Assembly (NCBI GenBank): GCA_963205275.1
Contig: CAUJIH010000059.1
Span: forward strand, 1-47,569
DNA length: 47,569 nucleotides
Direction of reading: 5' to 3'
From: Verrucomicrobiota bacterium
GTDB taxonomy: Bacteria; Verrucomicrobiota; Verrucomicrobiia; Verrucomicrobiales; DEV007
The notes under the pieces are model-generated. The model saw only the letters and a program-made list of their open reading frames with translations. It did no database searches and was not told the origin of the DNA. This document shows, piece after piece, positions 34,856 through 43,854 of the stretch. The stretch's first letter is position 1. Every line of letters begins with the position of its first letter. The translations under genes and the position numbers were made by a program.

Positions 34856-36109
34856 TTACGTTTCCGCCATCTCCGAGAATGAGAGAGACAGCCATTCGAG
34901 GAGGGCGGCTGCATTCAGAACCGCTTTGGGAACGAGACTGCTGACTTCGATATATTCAGGCAACTTTAAGCCATCCTCCGATCTCACAGAGGCATGGGCA
35001 TTGGCTCCCGAAGGGCCTAGTCCATCGAGTGTGGGACCGAGATGCCATAAATGATTCGCGTCGCTGAGGCCACCGCGTGCCACAGGACGGACAGGCTGAT
35101 CGATTTCCTCTCCCACCTTTTGCCAAGCGGCGACTAAGCCATCCGTATCTACGCCCCCTGGCCAAGCGCCAGTATGACCAGTGCGATGGGAGATGAGCTG
35201 CGCCTCATTGGATGCAGAGCCGGACAAGGACTCGAAAAAGGCATCTGCTTTCGCCAGAGAGTCCGGATCGCTCGCACGGCATTCCCATTCGGCGAAGGCC
35301 TCGTGTGGAACCCGATTTACCACAGTTCCCCCTCCGATGTGACCGATGTTCACGGTGCGATTCTCTTTATCTGAGGTCCAGGCCGCGACTTTTGGCAAAG
35401 TCTCGGCCAAGGCATCGATTGCGTTAATTCCTGAGGCATGACTGCTCCCCGCATGAGCAGCTCGCCCAATGGCATCCAATCGCCAGGTGCTCCGCCCCTT
35501 GCGCGAAGTCACGATATGCCACTGCCCGTCTTCACGAGGGCCGCCCTCGAATACCAAAATCGCTCGCGCACGGCCCCCGCAGTGGACGGAAACGACCTGG
35601 GCGAAATCGTCTCCGACGATCTCTTCTGCTGCATTCGCCGCCACTAGCCAAGCGTGCTCTTCCACGATTTGAGGTGCTTCATCCAGAAGAATCTTCATCA
35701 AGAGCCAGATCAATCCTGTGCCACCTTTGTTATCGATCGTACCCGGACCGTAGATTCGTCCCTCCTCCGAACGCTCGTCCCAGTGAAAATTTTCGCTTTG
35801 TTCCTCTTCTGGCGGGAATACTGTATCCGAATGCGTGACAAATACGATGGGATCGCCGCTGCCGGAACGACTCAGGAGGAGATGAGGCCCCGTGTCAGGA
35901 GTCAGGCAGGGTACGAATTTTGCGGAAAAACCCAATGACTCAAAGGCCGTGACTGTCTTTTGGGCAACTTCAGCAACTCCACTGGCATTGGCGGTATAGC
36001 TATTCACCTCGACGAGACTCTGAATCAAACGAAGAGCCTCAGGCAGATGGCGTTCAGCGGACGAGAAAAAGGCATCGAATCTCATGGAAGTAGAAAGAGC
36101 CTCATTCAT
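34856..36109 (-). CDS. M20-family metallopeptidase (carboxypeptidase G2-like)
   Basis: 417 aa di-zinc peptidase/deacylase. Zinc and catalytic motifs: VFVTHSDTVFPP (His, Asp), GPGTIDNKGGTGL (bridging Asp), VAANAAEEIVGDDF (catalytic Glu-Glu), and C-terminal LGPSGANAHA (His). The dimerisation lid is about residues 215-330 (GRSTWRLDAIGRAAHAGSSH). The best relatives hydrolyse C-terminal Glu or short peptides, as carboxypeptidase G2 does. There is no signal peptide, so it is cytosolic. Alternative Met at residue 9 (36085). It converges on the radical SAM gene with a 10-bp gap. Confidence 0.85.
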   Translation of the reverse strand: MNEALSTSMRFDAFFSSAERHLPEALRLIQSLVEVNSYTANASGVAEVAQKTVTAFESLGFSAKFVPCLTPDTGPHLLLSRSGSGDPIVFVTHSDTVFPPEEEQSENFHWDERSEEGRIYGPGTIDNKGGTGLIWLLMKILLDEAPQIVEEHAWLVAANAAEEIVGDDFAQVVSVHCGGRARAILVFEGGPREDGQWHIVTSRKGRSTWRLDAIGRAAHAGSSHASGINAIDALAETLPKVAAWTSDKENRTVNIGHIGGGTVVNRVPHEAFAEWECRASDPDSLAKADAFFESLSGSASNEAQLISHRTGHTGAWPGGVDTDGLVAAWQKVGEEIDQPVRPVARGGLSDANHLWHLGPTLDGLGPSGANAHASVRSEDGLKLPEYIEVSSLVPKAVLNAAALLEWLSLSFSEMAET

Positions 36110-36187
36110 TAGTCCTCACTCATTAGTAATACTCAGCTTCTTGCGGTCACGCAAAAGGAAGGACTGAATCACTGAGTTGAATATTTC

Positions 36188-37561
36188 CTATTTCAGCGTC
36201 TTCCTCAACTCATGCACAGTGCCGATGATATGCTCCTCGGTGCGCTCACTCCAGCGTGTCGGATGGAACCCCCATTTCATGGCATCTCCACCTTCGTATC
36301 CGCCTTCCTTCCAGACACGCAGACTCGGGATGTAGGTAGGAACATCGTTCGTGTAGCCGCTGATCCATACGATAGGATCTGTGATCTCCTTCTTCAACCG
36401 CAGGGAATACTCGACTACGGTTTCTCCCCCCAATCCTACCCAGGTGAGCTGATCGCCGATTCTTACTACCTGCACAGGGTATGGATAGTCGCTCGGCAGA
36501 CTGCCTTCTTTGTCCAGTCGACTCAATACACGCTCGGCATGCTCACGATCCAGAGTCACAGTGCTCTTTGCCGCTTCCTGTAGTTGTTTTCGAGTCGGCA
36601 ATGTGTCATAAGCGAGTGGAATTACTCGCAGAGCGGGACGAATCGTTCCCGAGAGCAACTGCATTTCTGTCCCCAGAGCTGCCTCTACCGCTGTCGCCAG
36701 AGTCTGGCCGTGCGTCTTGGCGAGTGCCAGTTCACGGCGAGGATAAGGATTCTGATCACCGCTGCATCCATTAGCGAAGAGTGCTACCGCTCCGGGATGC
36801 GCCTCTTCAACCGCCTTCTGCGCATAGCCCGCATAATCTGCATTGAACTGCTGGAGGGAGAGCGTAGTGCAATGACAGGCATACCCGAAGAGAAGAGCGA
36901 TGATGTGCCCATCCGTACCAGTAGCCTTCAGGACGGGTACATCAGGATCGACTGGGCCGTTCGGATTCGGAAAGTTCCTCCATCCCCCCTTTCCGTCGGG
37001 CGTGCGGCGATTCATCGCGAATCCGCAATGTGCCCGCGAATAAAATAGATTAGCGGGAGCCGCTTTTTCTAGCGCTTCTCCGATCAGCTTGATCAGAGTA
37101 TCCTCCAGCCAAGTGACATAGTCGGACATGTCTGCAGATCGCATCGTTGGATCATCCATGCGATAGGCATTCTGCGCTCGAAGCTCTGGACCGCTGTGGG
37201 TGTGGCTGGCGTTAAGAGCCAAGCGCTCTGGCGGGAGCGAATACTGCTTCTCCGCTCGTTCCGCTACACGGAGACGAAGCTCTCTCGGCACTCCGATCAA
37301 GTCCATGGTAATGAGCACAAACTTCCCGCCGTCTGAGTCCTGTAACGCGAGAGCTTTGGCATGGAGATCGAGTTCAACCCCGTCCGAAGGTTTCGTCCGC
37401 GAAGCATAACCCGCCATCCACATCGGCTTGTCAGGAGTGATTTTCGCACTCGCCGCCCCGATCTTCCACTGTGGAACTGACTTGTTTTGGGCCACACACA
37501 GCGAAGAAAGGACCAAACTGAGGGAGAAAAATAAAGCCGTAGCGATGAGTCGAGATTTCAT
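36188..37561 (-). CDS. Exported neutral/alkaline ceramidase-like protein
   Basis: 457 aa. Signal peptide about 1-24 (LIATALFFSLSLVLSSLCVA). The N-terminal domain of neutral ceramidases is clear: WKIGAASAKITPDKPMWMAG, FVLITMDLIGVP, ALNASHTHSGPELR (zinc His and nucleophilic Ser region), HIIALLFGYACHCTTL (second zinc His), ALFANGCSGDQNPYPR and VGLGGETVVEYSLRLK. At 457 aa it lacks the C-terminal Ig-like domain of full ceramidases, as is normal in PVC bacteria, where such enzymes probably act on other amide or ester substrates. Periplasmic. It lies 78 bp upstream of the M20 gene on the same strand. Confidence 0.87.
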   Translation of the reverse strand: MKSRLIATALFFSLSLVLSSLCVAQNKSVPQWKIGAASAKITPDKPMWMAGYASRTKPSDGVELDLHAKALALQDSDGGKFVLITMDLIGVPRELRLRVAERAEKQYSLPPERLALNASHTHSGPELRAQNAYRMDDPTMRSADMSDYVTWLEDTLIKLIGEALEKAAPANLFYSRAHCGFAMNRRTPDGKGGWRNFPNPNGPVDPDVPVLKATGTDGHIIALLFGYACHCTTLSLQQFNADYAGYAQKAVEEAHPGAVALFANGCSGDQNPYPRRELALAKTHGQTLATAVEAALGTEMQLLSGTIRPALRVIPLAYDTLPTRKQLQEAAKSTVTLDREHAERVLSRLDKEGSLPSDYPYPVQVVRIGDQLTWVGLGGETVVEYSLRLKKEITDPIVWISGYTNDVPTYIPSLRVWKEGGYEGGDAMKWGFHPTRWSERTEEHIIGTVHELRKTLK

Positions 37562-37674
37562 AGAAAATGTCTCTGCTCAGGGTGCCGGGAATCTCCTGAT
37601 AGGTCAAGAGTTTCCGCATTTCTGGCGCAGACGCGCTCCCCCGAAAGATTTCGCTTAGCCGCCGGGATATTTGA

Positions 37675-38697
37675 TCACCAGTAAACGGTCAGCCAGACAC
37701 TATTTTCTTCAGGCGTCGTCCATTCAATCCGATGTCGAGTCCTAGAAGGGAGCAGAAGCCAATCACCTGGTTTCATCCGGATTTCTCTGAGTAGACCGGT
37801 CAGGGGATCTTTCATTTTCATAATCGCAGCTCCAGAGAGCAAGGTTACCCACTCGTTATCATCCTGATCATACCAGAAGCCTTTCGGCGATGCGTGCCCC
37901 TTGGAAACGATTCGTTCGATACGGATGGGATATTGTCCTTTCGCTAGAAGATCGATCTGTTCCTCAAGTAGGATTTCCTCGATCCCCTGAAAGAGGTTCG
38001 GGAGCCGATCTTCACTGTCTTCGCCCCCGTATGGGGTTCCGCGAAAATTCTTCAGTAGAAATAAACTTGGTGCCCAAGTCCTCACATAATCTCTCTGTTG
38101 ATCGGTCTCCGGACTATATGGCTTATTTTTTGATTTCGCACAAGTCTTCCACCTTTTACTCAGAGCATCCAGTGCCTCCTCGCCATTCAGTCCGAAAAGC
38201 TCGCGCAACAGACAGCCTGCTACCGTTCCCGTGCGTCCAATCCCACCCCAGCAGTGAAGATACGGAATTCTGCGATTCTCTCTCGCTTCTCGGATCACTT
38301 GCAGAGCATTCCTCATGACCGCCGGCGATTGTGGAATTGAAACATCTTGAATCGCGAACCGATGAAACTCCAGCTTCTCGGGTGCGATCCCCAGTGAAGT
38401 CGCTGTTTCCAATGCGACTTCACGATAGGGCTTCAACTCACCTTCTTCCGTTAGATCAACGAATACTCGAACCCCGCTCTTGAGCAGGGCTGTCATGAAT
38501 TGTTGATCCTCGTGATCCGATATATCACGAGGATACTGACCGCAGAGAATGCGGCCCGGCTCTAGCCAATATGTATTGAGGCAAGGAGGATTCATGCGAT
38601 GCTGTAGTTCTGATATGAGCCGTTCTAGACTCAGGAGTTGTGTCTCTTCTGATCGTCGCATCGAATAGATTTCGGAGCAAGCCCACTCTCCTTCCAT
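37675..38697 (-). CDS. Tyrosine/dual-specificity phosphatase fused to a cupin
   Basis: 340 aa from the ATG at 38697; MRRSEE (38658) and MNPPCLNTYWL (38595) are alternative starts, the last being where similarity to phosphatases begins. Residues about 36-215 form a dual-specificity phosphatase: YWLEPGRILCGQYP, RVFVDLTEEGEL, and the P-loop HCWGGIGRTGT (C149, R155) with WPD-like Asp in FAIQDVSIP. Residues about 255-340 form a single cupin (GHASPKGFWYDQDDNEWVTL, then MKPGDWLLLPSRTRHRIEW) with metal-ligand candidates Glu and His. This pairing is not a family I recognise. It may join dephosphorylation to small-molecule sensing; that is inference. No signal peptide. Confidence 0.8.
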   Translation of the reverse strand: MEGEWACSEIYSMRRSEETQLLSLERLISELQHRMNPPCLNTYWLEPGRILCGQYPRDISDHEDQQFMTALLKSGVRVFVDLTEEGELKPYREVALETATSLGIAPEKLEFHRFAIQDVSIPQSPAVMRNALQVIREARENRRIPYLHCWGGIGRTGTVAGCLLRELFGLNGEEALDALSKRWKTCAKSKNKPYSPETDQQRDYVRTWAPSLFLLKNFRGTPYGGEDSEDRLPNLFQGIEEILLEEQIDLLAKGQYPIRIERIVSKGHASPKGFWYDQDDNEWVTLLSGAAIMKMKDPLTGLLREIRMKPGDWLLLPSRTRHRIEWTTPEENSVWLTVYW

Positions 38698-38915
38698 CAC
38701 ATCATTTCAATGCCCTAAACGGATCTCCTGCCGGAAAGTAGGCGAGCACCTGATTTCTCAACCTTGGAAGTATGGCGAGATAAATGGCTCAACGGATTAG
38801 ATCGGTGACAAGCAGATGAATGAAGGGCAGTGTCCTGATTCTTGAATCCATGTCTCTACTCTTCCGCATCTGCGGAATTGCATTTCGGCGATTCTCCGTG
38901 TCCAATGTGATCATA

Positions 38916-41159
38916 ATGATCCAACGCCTCACCCGCCTCCTGATAGTGATTTTAGCCTTGGCTCTCTCATCGACGCTCCCAGCACAGGATCGAATGATTG
39001 TACGTGACTACGGAGCATCGGTATCTCCCTTTCAAACCAACGCTCAAACGACTGCGGGTTCGAACCAGATCACTGTGAGCGATGTCGGTGATTTTAAAGT
39101 CGGGCAGGGAGTTGCTGTCTCTCGATGCAATATCCGCTATCAGCCCATCCAGATGTGGGGAACGGGACGCCCCTACTACAACACAAAAAAGGTGGATGGA
39201 TCGGTCGAGATTCGAGGCTATGACGGAGCCGGAGGGAGTTGGCTGGTCCATTTGATCGACATCGCACCGGGAAAAGCCGAATTTCGCTGGTCAGACGATC
39301 TGGGTCGGAACTGGCACACGGGCGTTCCCATTACGCACGGCTGGCAAGCGCTGAGTGGGGGAATCGAGGTGAAACTGGGGCAGCGCGACTGGGAATCGGG
39401 TTACGTAATCGCCTTGGGAGCACGCGACCAACTCGTGACAACAATTGAAAAGATCGAAGGCAAAGTTCTCACCCTGAAGGATGTGGCGAACCGTAGTGCA
39501 GAGGACGCAGTGGTCCGCCACAACGACGACCAAGCTCTACAAGCCGTGATCGACACTGCGATCAGAGAGAAGCGTAACGTCTTCCTACCCGTGGGCCGCT
39601 ATCGCCTCTCACGCGGATTAATGATCCAAAATGCCTCTGCGCTCGTGATCGAGGGACAGAGTGCTGCCGACACCATCCTCGATATTAGTGACGGCGAAGG
39701 GAGTTGCTTCTCAATGAGGGACGGTGAAGAAGTGACCCTCCGGAATCTTCGGATGATCGGCTTCATGGGCTTCGACGAGGCGGATCGTGCGGGTTCGATT
39801 GCGATGAAGGGGGCCTCCGCGATCTGGGGCATGTCTTTTCGACACTGCAATGCCACGTCAATCAGGGGTACCGAGCGTGTTCTGGTAGAAAACTGTCACG
39901 CGAGCCGTATGTCTGCCGAGTGCTTTGTCGCCGGAGGCGGACCGGGGCGAACGACCGTCAAACCAGACGCTCATCGCTCTCAGTCGATCACCTACCTCCG
40001 ATGCTCTGCTACGGACTGCGCACGGAATGCCTTCAATGACGTGAATTCCACAATCGAGAATACGAACATTCTTCAGTGCCGAATCGAAAACGTCGGTGGA
40101 TGTGCCTGGGAGGGAGCCTCACGATACGTCCGCTTCATCGGCAACTATGTGTCCAATGCCGGGCCCGTGGGGATCGGCAATCTCGGTCCTGGAAATCGTG
40201 ACGAAACCTTTCCTGATCTGGGTTCTGCGCAGCATATCGTCGCTGAAAATATCTTTGAAAAGGGAACTTCCTATGGAGGACAGCGAGGAAGCACTGCTGG
40301 AATTCAGATCTCTCGTGGAGCCACTCAGGTGATCGTGCGCAACAATACCTTCGTCAATTTCAACTCAGGTGCCGTGGCTGTCGTCGGCGGAGTCGTTTCC
40401 TACGAATACCCTGCCAGCAATATTACGATCACCGGAAACAGCATCGACCTGAGCTGTATAGGTGAGGAGTCCATCTCCCGAATCGGAATTTTACTTTCGG
40501 AAGCCGATCTCACAGTATCGGACAATCAGATATACGTTCGCTCGCAAACGGACTCCAAAGCGACCGGAATTCGTATCCAGGAACCTGTCTCGAATCTCGT
40601 CATCCACGATAACCTCATTCGCAACTGCGAGCAGGGTATTCTGAGCCTTCGGGGCCAGTCTCGTGTAGGTGAAGTGCTTGACCCCATTACCTTTATCCGT
40701 TCTGATAGCCCCCCGCGATACCTACCACTGGACCGCTTCCGCACCGCTCAATATGAGGGCTGGCAATTGGTCTGGGAGAATGGAAAATCCCCTCAAGAGC
40801 GATCTACCATCGCCTCCTTCGATCCCGAAACCCTGCGCTTCACTCTCCGAGAACCGCGTGAAATGAAAGCGGAGGATCTCTTTACCATCGTCGTTCCTCA
40901 CCTGAACTGGAACATTCACAACAACATCATCACTGGCTGTCGTGAACCCGTGGTTTTAGCTTCCCCTGGGAGTCAAACAGCCCTTTTTCACAACAATCTG
41001 ATCGAGCGAGGTGGCGCAGTGAATGTCAAGCAGCCTATCGTGAGCACAGGTAGCTTCCAGATTGAAGAAAACCGCGTCGTCGGGTTCGATCAACCAGACT
41101 CCCCCACCCGACCCGCGCCGTCTGCTCAAGCGAATGCTCCCGATAAGGCAAAACCATAA
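38916..41159 (+). CDS. Exported right-handed beta-helix protein
   Basis: 747 aa from the ATG at 38916, which gives a proper signal peptide (LTRLLIVILALALSSTLPAQ); upstream in-frame codons back to 38820 would bury it. The N-terminal pectate-lyase-3-like part (MIVRDYGASVSPFQTNAQTT, IREKRNVFLPVGRYRLSRGL) precedes a parallel beta-helix with short repeats (ITYLRCSATDCARNAFNDVN, NTFVNFNSGAVAVVGGVV, ITGNSIDLSCIG, NLVIHDNLIRNCEQGILSLR). Proteins like this bind or cleave polysaccharides outside the cytoplasm. No catalytic residues are clear. A broken secreted-enzyme gene follows immediately, suggesting a former glycan-use locus. Confidence 0.82.
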   Translation: MIQRLTRLLIVILALALSSTLPAQDRMIVRDYGASVSPFQTNAQTTAGSNQITVSDVGDFKVGQGVAVSRCNIRYQPIQMWGTGRPYYNTKKVDGSVEIRGYDGAGGSWLVHLIDIAPGKAEFRWSDDLGRNWHTGVPITHGWQALSGGIEVKLGQRDWESGYVIALGARDQLVTTIEKIEGKVLTLKDVANRSAEDAVVRHNDDQALQAVIDTAIREKRNVFLPVGRYRLSRGLMIQNASALVIEGQSAADTILDISDGEGSCFSMRDGEEVTLRNLRMIGFMGFDEADRAGSIAMKGASAIWGMSFRHCNATSIRGTERVLVENCHASRMSAECFVAGGGPGRTTVKPDAHRSQSITYLRCSATDCARNAFNDVNSTIENTNILQCRIENVGGCAWEGASRYVRFIGNYVSNAGPVGIGNLGPGNRDETFPDLGSAQHIVAENIFEKGTSYGGQRGSTAGIQISRGATQVIVRNNTFVNFNSGAVAVVGGVVSYEYPASNITITGNSIDLSCIGEESISRIGILLSEADLTVSDNQIYVRSQTDSKATGIRIQEPVSNLVIHDNLIRNCEQGILSLRGQSRVGEVLDPITFIRSDSPPRYLPLDRFRTAQYEGWQLVWENGKSPQERSTIASFDPETLRFTLREPREMKAEDLFTIVVPHLNWNIHNNIITGCREPVVLASPGSQTALFHNNLIERGGAVNVKQPIVSTGSFQIEENRVVGFDQPDSPTRPAPSAQANAPDKAKP

Positions 41160-41170
41160 AGCGATCTCTG

Positions 41171-41740
41171 ATGCAGAATTCCATGAGAGGCCTACTCTCA
41201 CTATTTCTCCTCATATCCTCCTGACAGAGCCTGACTTCAGCGGAGGAAACCGTGATTTTTCACGATGATTTTGAAGTGCCTACCGATCAATCACCGCCGC
41301 TGAGATGGACAATGTGGTGCGATGAGAAATACAAGGATCGCGCCAACGACACTCCCGATACAGCGCAGGCATTCAACCCTCAGTCCAGCTTTCGCATTCA
41401 TCACCCAGCGCACACGAGCGGATACATCGTATCGCCGTCGGAGTTCACAATTCAACCGAAGGCGGACAATGTCCGTCGGAACTGCAACATCGGAGTTACG
41501 ATGCACCGTGCGGTGCGGCTCATTCTGTCCAATGATTCCTAGGAACGATCCGTTCCGTTACAGTTGACTCTGGAGCACTTTCCCGCGAAATCTGCTACGG
41601 AGGTGGTGATGTCTAATTCCGATCCAGATGGCTCACCTTATGTTCAAAGGCGCGAGAAGCTGGTGACGGAGTTATCGTGCGAGATTCGAAATCAGGAACT
41701 CACCACGACGTTTCCACCCCATTCTATGATTTTTTGGTGA
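41171..41740 (+). pseudogene. Remnant of a secreted, probably carbohydrate-active, enzyme gene
   Basis: One reading frame runs from the ATG at 41171 to TGA at 41738-41740 but is broken by TGA at 41222-41224, inside what reads as a signal peptide (MRGLLSLFLLISS then stop then QSLTSAEE), and TAG at 41540-41542. After the first stop comes a jelly-roll-like start (VIFHDDFEVPTDQSPPLRW, FRIHHPAHTSGYIVSPSEF). After the second comes ELTTTFPPHSMIFW, the type of C-terminus seen in alpha-L-arabinofuranosidase-like glycoside hydrolases. The catalytic middle is missing, so an internal deletion plus decay is inferred; the exact family is not certain. Confidence 0.65.
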
Positions 41741-41889
41741 TTACGCACAAGTTTGCTCCGACTCTTTAAGAGGTGTCGCGTGCTCGTGTCGACAAAAATG
41801 GCAGTCGATATAGTCATCCGAGATTTCACCGATTGAAAAAGAATCAACTTTCGGTGAAACTTTTCAGGAATTCTGAAGTTTCAGTAAAC

Positions 41890-42288
41890 ATGAGCGACCT
41901 ACAGTCGAGTGATCCACTATGGGATCTTCTAGGAAAAGCGAGCAAACATGAGCCTTCCCCCATGTTTGCTAAGGATGTGCTACGCACAGTTCGCCTCTCG
42001 ACAGACCGCCCCACCCCGAATTTCATCCAGATTCTGCGCAATCTTCTCTTCTCGCGAATCGGAATCGCCGCGTGTGCCTGTGGGATGTTGGCATTTGCAA
42101 TCATTGGAGTTCATTCGCTCTCTGTTCGCGTACACGAGGTTGTTGACTCATCCGCATCCCCGAATGCATCCTACGCAGTCTCCGATCCCGCGTCCGAAAT
42201 GGTAGCGGTGGCCTACCTCGGCCAGCTCATGACGGTCTCCGATCCAGGGCAACTGGACGAGGAATCCCTGTCAGATCTTTTTTTCTGA
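41890..42288 (+). CDS. Small single-pass membrane protein of unknown function
   Basis: 132 aa from the ATG at 41890 (MSDLQSSDPLWDLLGKASKH). DPLWDLLGKASKHEPSPMFA and KDVLRTVRL form an N-terminal cytoplasmic part seen in uncharacterised PVC-group proteins that often sit after an ECF sigma-factor gene and may act like anti-sigma factors. One TM helix at about 58-80 (IGIAACACGMLAFAIIGVHS) is followed by a short acidic end (PGQLDEESLSDLFF). No sigma factor gene is adjacent here; the neighbour upstream is the decayed enzyme gene. Function unknown. Confidence 0.6.
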   Translation: MSDLQSSDPLWDLLGKASKHEPSPMFAKDVLRTVRLSTDRPTPNFIQILRNLLFSRIGIAACACGMLAFAIIGVHSLSVRVHEVVDSSASPNASYAVSDPASEMVAVAYLGQLMTVSDPGQLDEESLSDLFF

Positions 42289-42439
42289 CAGACAGGGTTT
42301 CTCGCTCGTCTAACAGAGTAAGCGAATAATTCTGTTCCCTGCCTTTCAGGCAGAGAACTTTCCTTGCCTAGATGACGGTTTTTGAGTGATATTATAGGGA
42401 GGAAGACTCCGGCTATTGATCATTTCATCCTCTCATTCC

Positions 42440-43228
42440 ATGACGATTCGAAAGACTCCTGTTCTGATTTACGTTTCGACCTTGCTTCTCTCCGTTGCGG
42501 GCGTTTCCTGTAAAACGGTGCCCGTGACAGGTAGGCAGCAATTCAATATTTTACCTCCTTCGCAGGAAGCGGCTCTCGGTCTGAGCGAATTCCAAAAGAT
42601 GAAGCAGACCCTGAAGATCTCGAATAATCCAAGTTACAATGCCCAGCTCCAACGAGTGGGGACGCGCTTGTCAAAAGTGATGCCCGTACCGAATGCTGAA
42701 TGGGAATTCGTCGTTTTCGAAGACGCTAGCCCTAATGCTTTCGCCCTTCCTGGTGGAAAAGTGGGGGTTCATACCGGGCTGTTTCAAATTACACAGAGTG
42801 ACGCAGGCCTCGCTGCAGTAATCGGGCACGAAGTAGCACACGTCGTGGCTCGCCATGCGGGAGAGCGAGTCTCCCAGAACGTCGCAGCAGGCGCGGTAGT
42901 CGCCGGAGCCGGACTCTTGCTCGGAAAGAATGGCGGAAACGCAGCGCTGCCTACATCAGCTCTCGGAGCAGGTGCTCTACTTGCTACTCGGAGTTGGTCG
43001 CGAGGGCAGGAGCTGGAAGCAGATCGAATGGGAGCAGTGTTCATGGCACGGGCTGGGTATGATCCGCGAGAAGCTGTGGAGCTGTGGAAGAGATTCGCCA
43101 CTTGGAAGCAAAACAATTCGTCAGGAGGAGAGAACCCGGCTTTCCTCAGCACCCACCCTGTCGATGAAAAGCGGATCAGCGAGCTGCAGCGCTACCTTCC
43201 AGAAGCTCTGGCCGAGTATCATCCCTGA
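42440..43228 (+). CDS. M48-family zinc metalloprotease, putative lipoprotein
   Basis: 262 aa from the ATG at 42440. An N-terminal hydrophobic helix ends at GVSC24, a relaxed lipobox, followed by KTVPVTGRQQF, typical of M48 lipoproteins. Zinc motif H130-E-V-A-H134 in IGHEVAHVVARHAGERV, with the third ligand region ELEADRMG about 60 residues later and substrate-cleft ASPNAFALPGGKVGVHTGL. Related to BepA/YfgC and LoiP, which degrade misfolded outer-membrane proteins. No TPR domain is present. The stop overlaps the next ATG (TGATG), so the cyclo-ligase gene is co-translated. Confidence 0.88.
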   Translation: MTIRKTPVLIYVSTLLLSVAGVSCKTVPVTGRQQFNILPPSQEAALGLSEFQKMKQTLKISNNPSYNAQLQRVGTRLSKVMPVPNAEWEFVVFEDASPNAFALPGGKVGVHTGLFQITQSDAGLAAVIGHEVAHVVARHAGERVSQNVAAGAVVAGAGLLLGKNGGNAALPTSALGAGALLATRSWSRGQELEADRMGAVFMARAGYDPREAVELWKRFATWKQNNSSGGENPAFLSTHPVDEKRISELQRYLPEALAEYHP

Positions 43229-43818
43229 TGGGAGGAAAGTTCTCTGATCGCATGTCGGAGAAGAGTGTAATCCGTCGGATTCTTTCGGATCGGCTTCGTC
43301 AGTTCCCCGTAGCCTTGCGATCCTCTGCCTCATCCCAGATTTGCTCCTCACTCGCAGATTCCCCTCTATTCTCTGCTGCCTCCTCTATTTTTGCCTTTCT
43401 ACCACTTCCGACAGAACCGGACCTAACATCGCTCATTTCAGAGTTCCCGGAGAAACGTTGGTCTTTCCCTCGAATCATTGACGATCATCGTATCTGCTTT
43501 CATCGGATGAATGAGCTGCGGGAAGCAATTCCCGGTCGATTCGGGCTGCTAGAGCCGGACCCAAATCAACATCCAGTGACCCTACCTATCCAAGCGGACT
43601 TGATTCTGGTTCCTGGATGTGGTTTTGACCCAGAGACGAAACAACGGATCGGACATGGACGAGGCTATTACGACCGCTTCCTGACAGAGGCTTTGCAATC
43701 ACCTAAGTCGCCGGTTCTGATCGGAATCGGATTCTCCGTACAGCGATTCACCGGAATACCAGTGGCGAACCACGATATTCCGGTGAATCGAATTTTGACA
43801 GAAGAGGGCTGGCTTTAA
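43228..43818 (+). CDS. 5-formyltetrahydrofolate cyclo-ligase
   Basis: 196 aa. Converts 5-formyl-THF to 5,10-methenyl-THF with ATP. Seen: SVIRRILSDRLRQF (N-terminal helix), FAFLPLPTEPDL, WSFPRIIDD, and the ATP/folate site LILVPGCGFDPETKQRIGHG followed by RGYYDRFL and IGIGFSVQRF. The start at 43228 overlaps the M48 stop as TGATG; an internal ATG at 43252 preceded by GGAGGA is the alternative. Cytosolic. The frequent link of this gene with cell-envelope genes has no known reason. Confidence 0.9.
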   Translation: MGGKFSDRMSEKSVIRRILSDRLRQFPVALRSSASSQICSSLADSPLFSAASSIFAFLPLPTEPDLTSLISEFPEKRWSFPRIIDDHRICFHRMNELREAIPGRFGLLEPDPNQHPVTLPIQADLILVPGCGFDPETKQRIGHGRGYYDRFLTEALQSPKSPVLIGIGFSVQRFTGIPVANHDIPVNRILTEEGWL

Positions 43819-43830
43819 CGTCCAGCCCTC
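43804..43830. terminator. Hairpin at end of cyclo-ligase gene
   Basis: GAGGGCTGG and CCAGCCCTC form a perfect 9-bp stem around CTTTAACGT, which includes the cyclo-ligase stop codon. It lies between convergent genes. No T-run follows on the plus strand, so it may work for either direction or only weakly. Confidence 0.55.
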
Positions 43831-43854
43831 CCCGATCAAGTCAGGTAAATAATA

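Noticed and set aside
41222..41224. In-frame TGA in a signal peptide read as selenocysteine or recoded Trp
   Set aside because: A hydrophobic signal region needs no Sec, no hairpin resembling a bacterial SECIS follows, a second stop (TAG) breaks the same frame, and the catalytic middle is missing. Gene decay explains it better.
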